From Hyphomicrobiales bacterium (lineage in GTDB: Bacteria > Pseudomonadota > Alphaproteobacteria > Rhizobiales > Rhizobiaceae): a DNA stretch of 58,939 nt. The stretch is taken from contig UCJU01000032.1 of assembly GCA_900472925.1 (NCBI GenBank), positions 77,184 through 136,122 on the forward strand, written 5' to 3'. Below are positions 53,124-58,939 of the stretch, piece after piece. Position 1 is the stretch's first letter, and each line of letters starts with the position of its first letter. The notes beneath the pieces are model-generated. The model saw nothing but the letters and a program-made list of their open reading frames with translations, was not told the DNA's origin and did no database searches. Made by a program: the position numbers and the translations under genes.

Positions 53124-56100
53124 TCAAAGGCTCAGGCGCGCGCTGGCGGCCATGCCCAGCGGCACCGCCCGGCCCAATTGGCGCACCCGCACCGAAAGCG
53201 TCTTCTGCACCACACCGAAGTCGGCGATCTCATCGTTGGCGGCATAGAGGCAGCTGGCGTCGCTGACCTCCATCGTGCGGACGACCACGTCGTCGGACAG
53301 CACCTCGACACGGTATCCTTCGGAAGCTTCATCGAGCGGAATATCGGCAGCATCCCAGCCATCGGCCTCCAACCGCCCGCGCCGCACCCATGTCAGGCGC
53401 ACGCCATCGACCGTTCGCACACCACGCAGATGCACCGGTGCAAGCGGGGTTTCCGACCGTATTCCGCCTGCATAGGCAAATGGCCCGACGCTTGAGATGT
53501 GCACGCCTGCCGCCTCGATGATCCAGTTGAGTTGCAGGCCGCGTTCTTCTGCGCGTAGCCCCATCGCCACGACGCCTGCATCGAGAACAACGACCTCGGC
53601 CCCTTCGACAGCACCCGCCGCCATGGCGTCCTCGGTGCCGGCAAGTCCTCGCAAAAGCCGCGTCAACCGCCAGCGCTTCGCCGACACCTCCTCGGCATTG
53701 GCGAAAGCAGCCACTTCCCAGGTCCCGTTTGTGCTGCGAATGGCAATGCGGTTGCCGCCATTCAACACGGAAAGGTCGGAGGCCGACGCCAGATCGCCGT
53801 AAGGCAGCGTGATCTCGATGGCACCGGCAAGATTGAACCTGCCGGAAAATCCCCTCGGCATGGTTGTCGCAAGCGCACCGATTTTCGCAGGCTGGTCCAG
53901 CAGCGCCCGCGCCTCATACCCCTCGGTCCCGGCAGAAACGGACAGCGCCATTCGTCGCCATGGCCGAGCATATGCGGCAACTCGCGCAAAGCCCGGCGCT
54001 TCACCCGCCTCATATCGCGGCAAATCCATCAGCACGATATCCGGATCAAACCCGCTCGACGCATTGCTACCGCCCGCTCTCGGTGTCTCAGCATCGCCGG
54101 AAAGTGCTAGTGCCGATGGCGCGAATTCCCGCGCCTCTATGCGCCTTACATCGCCATCCTCGACCCGGCTCACCAGAAACCGCCCTCTGGGACCACCGCT
54201 GAGCTCGACGCAGTCGCCGGGGTCCAGTGCGATCTCGGTCGGAGATATCGAAAAACTTACCGTGCGGCGCGCCAACCGGTTGTCACGCAGCAACGCCTCC
54301 ACCGCATTCTGCGCTGTCTCCTGTGCCAGTACAGCGCCGAGGTCATAGCGCAGCACCCGGTTTCCGGCGTTGTCAATGCGCCGGGAGCGCACGCTCGCCT
54401 GCTCGTAATCCAGCACCGGATTATAGACTGTCAGCACCGCTTCTGCCGCAAAATCGCTCTCGTGCCCGCGCGCCTCGGACCACAGCGCGGCGTCTTCGAT
54501 ATCCGCATAGGCCGAGATGACCTTGGTCCGCGTCGCCGCCCGTCCGCGAGAGACAAAGCGAAGCTTCGCTCTGTCCTCGATCACATCCACCTGAAACGCT
54601 TCCAGCAACGGCTCCAGCAGGCTGCGCGCCGCCGTCACGTCGCCCTGCGCATAACCGATCACATCGCCTGTCACAGCGGCAACGTCGAAATCCGCAAACC
54701 CATGATCGCCAAGCACTGCCGCAATCAGATCGGCCAGAGTGGTCGCGCCGAGCCTGCCATTCAGCCAGTGGCCGGTGCGCCAATTCGCACCATCGCTCCA
54801 CGTCTCGGCATTCTGCGGAAAGGCCGGATAGGGACGCGCGTCCCATGTCCAGACGAAAACCCTGGCTGGGTCGACCATGTCAGCCGGTACAGAGCCACCC
54901 GCCCAGTGGTCATGATGCGCTTCAAGAAACCGTCTCTGCTGGCTGTCGGAACGCATGCGGCTGGAAAAATAGGGATAGGCGCTTTCAGACGATTTCGGGT
55001 CGATGAAGGTGTTGGGCCGGTTCGCGCCCTTGTCGATCGCGGGGCAGCCCAGCTCCGTAAACCAGAACGGTTTCATGCCCGGCACCCAGGCGCTTGGCGT
55101 CGCACGCTCTAAGCCACCTACCCGGTCATAATGCCGGTTCTGCCACCATCCACGCAAATCCTTGTTGCGATAGACCCAGTGTCTGCCCTTCAGCCCGTCG
55201 GAAATGGCACTGCGTTTGCGGCTCGCCCGGTCCGCATCACCGGCGTAATACCAGTCGAAGCCCTCACCGCCCTCGATGCTGCGACCAAACCCCGCCGCAT
55301 CGTCCGCGCCTCCAAAACCATCGGGGTTACCGTCAAGCACGTCCTCGTCGCGCCAGTCGGATAGCGGCATGTAATTGTCGATACCGACCGCATCGATATG
55401 CTCGCTCGCCCATAGCGGGTCGAGATTGAAGAACACATCGCCCGAACCGTCCGCCGGGTGATATCCGAAATACTCGCTCCAGTCGGCGGCATAGGTCAGC
55501 TTCGTCGCAGCGCCCACAACGGCGCGCACATCCCCCGCAAGCCGCACAAGCTCTTCCACGAAGGGAAAGGCACTCGCCTCATCGCGCACCCTCGTCAGCC
55601 CACGCAATTCGGATCCGATCAGAAACGCATCCACCCCGCCCGCCTGTTTTGCCAGCGCCGCATAATGCAGCACCATGCGCCGATACCCGTCGGCACCATT
55701 GCAGAAAGCCGATACTTGCGCTCGCCCTGCCGCCGTGCGGTCGGCACTGCCCACCTGCCCCGCCGCCGGGTGGCATGTAATATTGCCGCGCCAGCCATAG
55801 GCATCCTGTTGCGCCTTGCCGTAGGGGTCGGGCAAAGCATTGCCCGCTGGCACATCCATCATTACGAAAGGATAGAGGCACACTTTCAGGCCACGCGCCT
55901 TCAGGTCGGCAATTGCCTGCAGCACGGATGTATCGCTTGGGGTGCCGCCATAGGCCGGGCCACCATCGCGCTGGCTGACAAGCCTTGCCTGCCCGCGCTC
56001 CACGCCTGCAACAGACCATGTGGAACTTTCGCGGTCACGAAAGCCCGTCTCGACACCCGGCAGAATGCGACATTCCCCAGCGCGCATATCCGTGCCGAAC

Positions 56101-56921
56101 CACGCCACCACCAGCGCAACGCTTGTCAGATTGGGACACAGCGCCTGCAATTCGTCGATGGAGGCCTGCCAGTCGGTCGTCGCCGCCAGCGTGTGACGGT
56201 TCATCACACGGCTTTCGCCAGCTCCCGACTTTTCAGAAACAGCAACCGTCGCATAGCCATGCTCCGTCGCCCCCGGTATCACCGTCACGGCGCGGATTTG
56301 CCCCTCCAGCTTGCCGATGGGCCTTACCACCTCGAACTGCAACAGTGGAATGCGATTGCCGAAGCCATCCAGTGGCAACCGCTCGAACACCACATAGGAG
56401 AGGCCGCGATAGGCAGGCGCATTTCCCGCCCCTTGCTTGGCTTCGATCAGCGGGTCGGGACGCTGTGTATCGCTGCCGGGGTAGAACCGCATTTCGATGC
56501 CGGTCAGATCCAGCTCCTGCCCATCGGCCCACACGCGCCGCACCATTGCTGCCTCGCCTTCGCAAAGACCCACAGCGAAATTGGCGAAATATCGAAATGT
56601 CTCCACGGTCGTGGCGCTGCGGCTGGTACTTTTGCCGCCCTGCCGCTCGCGCGTCACGCTCTCTTCAAAGCGCGTCGCCCAGATCAGCGTGCCGCCAATC
56701 CGTACCGTGCCATAGGCCCGCGCAATCGCAGCCCCTTCCTCGGCGCCGGGAATGCGGGCCGTCGAAAGCCGCGCGCCGCGTACCGTTTTGGAAGATGAGA
56801 GCAGCGCGCTATCGACTGCACTCCCCGCCAAAGCCCCCGCCGCCCTGCCGATGATGGCACCAACTGGTCCGAAAATACTGCCAAGGGCAGCGCCCGCCGC
56901 CTGTAGAACAAGGGTTGCCAT
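53124..56921 (-). CDS. GTA/phage tail host-specificity protein (GTA TIM-barrel, ORFg15-like)
   Basis: 1265 residues. The N-terminal region (FGPVGAIIGRAAGALAGSAVD, then YGTVRIGGTLIWATRFEE) matches phage tail hub proteins; about residues 380-720 form the GTA TIM-barrel glycosidase-like domain (YPFVMMDVPAGN, SELRGLTRVRDE, YAADWSEYFGYHPADGSGDVFFNLDPLW, FWFTELGCPAID); the rest is the Phage-tail_3 domain. In Rhodobacter GTA this is gene g15, the tail megatron. It starts one base into the previous stop. No frameshift is seen, so the cluster looks intact here. Confidence 0.93.
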   Translation of the reverse strand: MATLVLQAAGAALGSIFGPVGAIIGRAAGALAGSAVDSALLSSSKTVRGARLSTARIPGAEEGAAIARAYGTVRIGGTLIWATRFEESVTRERQGGKSTSRSATTVETFRYFANFAVGLCEGEAAMVRRVWADGQELDLTGIEMRFYPGSDTQRPDPLIEAKQGAGNAPAYRGLSYVVFERLPLDGFGNRIPLLQFEVVRPIGKLEGQIRAVTVIPGATEHGYATVAVSEKSGAGESRVMNRHTLAATTDWQASIDELQALCPNLTSVALVVAWFGTDMRAGECRILPGVETGFRDRESSTWSVAGVERGQARLVSQRDGGPAYGGTPSDTSVLQAIADLKARGLKVCLYPFVMMDVPAGNALPDPYGKAQQDAYGWRGNITCHPAAGQVGSADRTAAGRAQVSAFCNGADGYRRMVLHYAALAKQAGGVDAFLIGSELRGLTRVRDEASAFPFVEELVRLAGDVRAVVGAATKLTYAADWSEYFGYHPADGSGDVFFNLDPLWASEHIDAVGIDNYMPLSDWRDEDVLDGNPDGFGGADDAAGFGRSIEGGEGFDWYYAGDADRASRKRSAISDGLKGRHWVYRNKDLRGWWQNRHYDRVGGLERATPSAWVPGMKPFWFTELGCPAIDKGANRPNTFIDPKSSESAYPYFSSRMRSDSQQRRFLEAHHDHWAGGSVPADMVDPARVFVWTWDARPYPAFPQNAETWSDGANWRTGHWLNGRLGATTLADLIAAVLGDHGFADFDVAAVTGDVIGYAQGDVTAARSLLEPLLEAFQVDVIEDRAKLRFVSRGRAATRTKVISAYADIEDAALWSEARGHESDFAAEAVLTVYNPVLDYEQASVRSRRIDNAGNRVLRYDLGAVLAQETAQNAVEALLRDNRLARRTVSFSISPTEIALDPGDCVELSGGPRGRFLVSRVEDGDVRRIEAREFAPSALALSGDAETPRAGGSNASSGFDPDIVLMDLPRYEAGEAPGFARVAAYARPWRRMALSVSAGTEGYEARALLDQPAKIGALATTMPRGFSGRFNLAGAIEITLPYGDLASASDLSVLNGGNRIAIRSTNGTWEVAAFANAEEVSAKRWRLTRLLRGLAGTEDAMAAGAVEGAEVVVLDAGVVAMGLRAEERGLQLNWIIEAAGVHISSVGPFAYAGGIRSETPLAPVHLRGVRTVDGVRLTWVRRGRLEADGWDAADIPLDEASEGYRVEVLSDDVVVRTMEVSDASCLYAANDEIADFGVVQKTLSVRVRQLGRAVPLGMAASARLSL

Positions 56922-57358
56922 CAGTCACCTCTGGGAAATCGAAAAACGCCAGCAATGCGTCTGCGCCATGACGGCACCAGCGCCGAGCGCAGCACCGATG
57001 CGGCTTCATAGGCATGGATAAAATGATCGGCATCGGCCAGAATGCCCACATGCTTTGCCGCAAATTCGGGCTTCCAGCGAAACAGCAGCACGTCGCCCTG
57101 TCGCGCGTCTGCCATGTGGGCAACCGGCTGGAAATGCCGCTCTGCTGCCGCCATCAGCCGGTCCTCCCCACCACGCTCTGCCCAGTCGCGCGCATAGGGC
57201 GGCGGCAACTCCGGCTCTTGCCCGTAAAGCTCGCGCCAGATACCGCGTACCAGCCCGAGACAATCGCAGCCCACACCCTTCAGGCAGGCCTGATGCCGGT
57301 ACGGCGTGCCGATCCATGCCTCGGCGACCGCCAGAACCCGTTGACCGATATCGCTCAT
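56921..57358 (-). CDS. GTA NlpC/P60 family peptidase (ORFg14-like)
   Basis: 145 residues. NlpC/P60 cysteine peptidase motifs: Cys33 in GVGCDCLGLVRG, His103 in KHVGILAD and a third polar residue (His115 in DHFIHAY). GTA gene g14 encodes this peptidoglycan hydrolase, part of the tail tip used for entry. Translationally coupled on both sides: it shares ATGA with the upstream gene and one base with the downstream gene. Confidence 0.92.
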   Translation of the reverse strand: MSDIGQRVLAVAEAWIGTPYRHQACLKGVGCDCLGLVRGIWRELYGQEPELPPPYARDWAERGGEDRLMAAAERHFQPVAHMADARQGDVLLFRWKPEFAAKHVGILADADHFIHAYEAASVLRSALVPSWRRRIAGVFRFPRGD

Positions 57359-58239
57359 GAAAACAGCGCTCCGCCGTCATGCTGCGTCCGGCTTGTCACA
57401 TAGGCATAGGCGAAGTCCGCCCCCGGTATATGCGGGAAGCCCCTGAAATTCAGGTGATTGGCGAATTTCGCCCTGCAGGTCGCAAAGCTCTTGTCGCACC
57501 CCGCCGTCACCGTGAAAGCGTCGCCCGCTTTCGGTGACACCTCCAGCGGCAGCCAGAAGTTCAAACTTACCACACCGTCACGCAGCGCATGGTCATCCAG
57601 ATCGAAACTGTGACCTGCATTTTCGCCGCTTGAAAACATCAGCTTGCCCTGCCGGAAGAAACCTTCCGCAAAAGCGCCAAGCCCAGACACCGCCATCTGC
57701 CCGCTTCCATCCACAGACACCACAGCGCCATTCGCCCGAAACGCCGCAATATCAGCCCCGCATCTTGCGTCCCCCAGCGCCGCATCGCACCGCCGTCCAT
57801 AGACCCGGCTCTGCGGCTGGCTAAGCCTGTGGGCGAAACTGCGCAACTCCGCCGTGAAGGCACCACCGGCACGCTTGACCTCGCCAATCTCGCGCACCTT
57901 CAGCAGCACATGCTGTTCCGGCACTTGCCAGTTGACGCGGAAAAGCTCCACGCGCGCGCCGTCATATCGGCCCGCCGCCAGATCATCCTCGCTCACGGCC
58001 TCGCTGGAAAATCCGCCCGCCACCTCGCCGCTGCTAGCCGCCAGTCCCGTTTCGCTGTCGTTTTCGCCCGCCTGAAAACCGCTCGCTGCCAGATAGGTCA
58101 CGCCTCTAAAGGTCAGAGCCTCGTCATGCTCGGTAAAACCCAGCACCGTGCCGTCGCGCAAACTCACCTTCCAGCAATGGCACGTCGTCGTCGCCTCGCC
58201 CTGCAGATGCGCGGCAAAATCCTCTGGCACTGTCTTCAT
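57355..58239 (-). CDS. GTA/phage tail protein, DUF2163/TIGR02218 (ORFg13-like)
   Basis: 294 residues. N-terminal TTTCHCWKVSLRDGTVLGFTEHDEALTF and a central FAHRLSQPQSRVYGRRCDAALGDARCGAD are the DUF2163 hallmarks; the C terminus (GCDKSFATCRAKFANHLNFRGFPHIPG) carries the conserved CxxxxxxC and NFRGFPHIPG. Several cysteines may bind an iron-sulfur cluster, as suggested for the tail hub of RcGTA. Overlaps its neighbours by four bases each. Confidence 0.92.
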   Translation of the reverse strand: MKTVPEDFAAHLQGEATTTCHCWKVSLRDGTVLGFTEHDEALTFRGVTYLAASGFQAGENDSETGLAASSGEVAGGFSSEAVSEDDLAAGRYDGARVELFRVNWQVPEQHVLLKVREIGEVKRAGGAFTAELRSFAHRLSQPQSRVYGRRCDAALGDARCGADIAAFRANGAVVSVDGSGQMAVSGLGAFAEGFFRQGKLMFSSGENAGHSFDLDDHALRDGVVSLNFWLPLEVSPKAGDAFTVTAGCDKSFATCRAKFANHLNFRGFPHIPGADFAYAYVTSRTQHDGGALFS

Positions 58240-58868
58240 GGCAAAATCTCCACCAGTGGAATCGAAGGGATTCGCCCGGCCTCGAAGGTCGCAAGACTGA
58301 CATCGATGCGGTCGATATCGAACCTGACAGGCACGTCGAACTCGAAACCCGCTCGCACAGCCGCTCCTGCTGCGGGCACATGCCCTGGCGCAAACGTCAC
58401 GATCCCGGTCACGTCATCGGTGCTAAAATTCACCGTCGCCACACCGTTCACCGACACCTGAACCGAACCCTCTACGGGCTTGGCAATGCTGCGCGTCCAC
58501 CCGCCGCCCACATCGGCATAGGTCTTCACCAGTTGAAACGCGGCCGTCACGCCGTCACCCGTGCCAATCCGCTGGTCCATCGCGCTCGGCACCGCCAGCG
58601 GCGGGCAGGACCTGAAATCCACGGGATCGCGAAACCGAAACCCGTAAAGCTGCCCGCCCCGCGCCTCGAAAAACTCCAGCACCGCATACAGGTCACTCAC
58701 CGAGCGCACCCCGGATCCCGCATCATAGGCCCGCCTCGAATTCCGCCACCGCTGGTTCCGGTTCTCCCGCCCGTTGGACAAATTGACAATATCCGTCCGC
58801 CTCACCGGCCCCCCACTGGTGCCCAACGCGAGCCGCAACGGAAACCGCACCTCATGAAATGCCGCCAT
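58236..58868 (-). CDS. GTA/phage tail protein, DUF2460/TIGR02217 (ORFg12-like)
   Basis: 210 residues. MAAFHEVRFPLRLALGTSGGP, SGRENRNQRW-type segment (NLSNGRENRNQRW), VSDLYAVLEFFEARGGQLYGFRFRDPVDF and DIDRIDVSLATFEAGRIPSIPLVEI are the conserved elements of TIGR02217 tail proteins (distal tail protein). The 71 bases to the window end hold no gene start I can support; the previous tail gene (tape measure or TP901-like) would lie outside. Confidence 0.92.
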   Translation of the reverse strand: MAAFHEVRFPLRLALGTSGGPVRRTDIVNLSNGRENRNQRWRNSRRAYDAGSGVRSVSDLYAVLEFFEARGGQLYGFRFRDPVDFRSCPPLAVPSAMDQRIGTGDGVTAAFQLVKTYADVGGGWTRSIAKPVEGSVQVSVNGVATVNFSTDDVTGIVTFAPGHVPAAGAAVRAGFEFDVPVRFDIDRIDVSLATFEAGRIPSIPLVEILP

Positions 58869-58939
58869 GGTTTTGATTTTCCTGAATTTAAGTGAGTTTT
58901 GAGAACAGACTTGGAGCGGCAGCGGGTGTGGCTCACCCC

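Noticed and set aside
55458..56798. Long plus-strand open frame opposite the large GTA tail gene
   Set aside because: Antisense of strongly conserved tail protein, Arg/His-rich, no motif; a consequence of high GC.
1..58939. CRISPR arrays, tRNA or rRNA genes, insertion sequences and integrase/attachment sites
   Set aside because: No regularly spaced repeats, no cloverleaf or rRNA-like stretches and no transposase or recombinase motifs were found by reading; tools such as tRNAscan-SE were not available.
52882..58939. Complete prophage at the right end
   Set aside because: Only tail-tip genes are visible, in GTA order, with no integrase, repressor, or lysis cassette beyond one holin-like protein.

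Overview
The window looks like a chromosomal segment of an alphaproteobacterium of the order Hyphomicrobiales, closest in style to Agrobacterium/Rhizobium. The basis is the moderately high GC, the adjacent cyc(ccm)IEFH, degP, two-component pair, glnE and PleC-type kinase block, the FeuP/FeuQ pair beside the cytochrome c maturation genes, and the end of a gene transfer agent (GTA)-type tail cluster. Species assignment is inference. I saw no rRNA, tRNA, CRISPR array, insertion sequence or integrase.

Layout. 1-5.7 kb: the 3' end of AMP nucleosidase, a flippase-like membrane protein, a family 2 glycosyltransferase, and a minus-strand diacylglycerol kinase-like / class III aminotransferase / OsmC group. 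5.7-10 kb: an MFS exporter behind a leader that contains a strong intrinsic terminator, mgtE behind a structured leader, an acetyltransferase, and a HigBA-type toxin-antitoxin pair. 10-14 kb: a polar amino acid ABC transporter (ATPase, binding protein, two permeases) joined to a homocysteine S-methyltransferase. 14-20 kb: uppP, a divergent HxlR regulator/quinone-oxidoreductase-like pair, a pentapeptide-repeat protein, an acetyltransferase with a decayed paralogue, and ETF:ubiquinone oxidoreductase with a palindromic operator candidate upstream. 20.5-31 kb: a catalytically odd SDR, a DUF3431 protein, a small membrane protein, a class D beta-lactamase divergent from an AmpR-like regulator, a YegD-type Hsp70, a divergent uracil-DNA glycosylase-like protein, an unidentified winged-helix-like protein, an EamA transporter, and a soluble protein carrying only an MCP signalling tip plus a Cache-like domain.

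31-53 kb is conserved rhizobial core: pepN, a PleC-like kinase, a metallophosphoesterase, a glyoxalase-like protein, glnE, a two-component pair, degP, ccmH-F-E-I, a 17-kDa-antigen-like lipoprotein, feuQ, feuP and a probable feuN. 52.9-58.9 kb holds a small holin-like protein and the last four genes of a GTA tail module, which continues past the window edge.

Functional links. The ABC/methyltransferase operon suggests uptake and use of a methylated sulfur compound such as S-methylmethionine. The ccm genes mature c-type cytochromes, degP and its neighbouring two-component pair suggest envelope stress control, and FeuNPQ is an envelope/osmotic sensing module. No wholly new multi-gene system stands out. 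The best candidates for new biology are RNA elements (the MFS leader or sRNA, the mgtE leader), the MCP-tip/Cache protein, the AmpR/class D pairing, the palindromic element inside ccmH, and the altered active sites of the SDR and UDG-like proteins.
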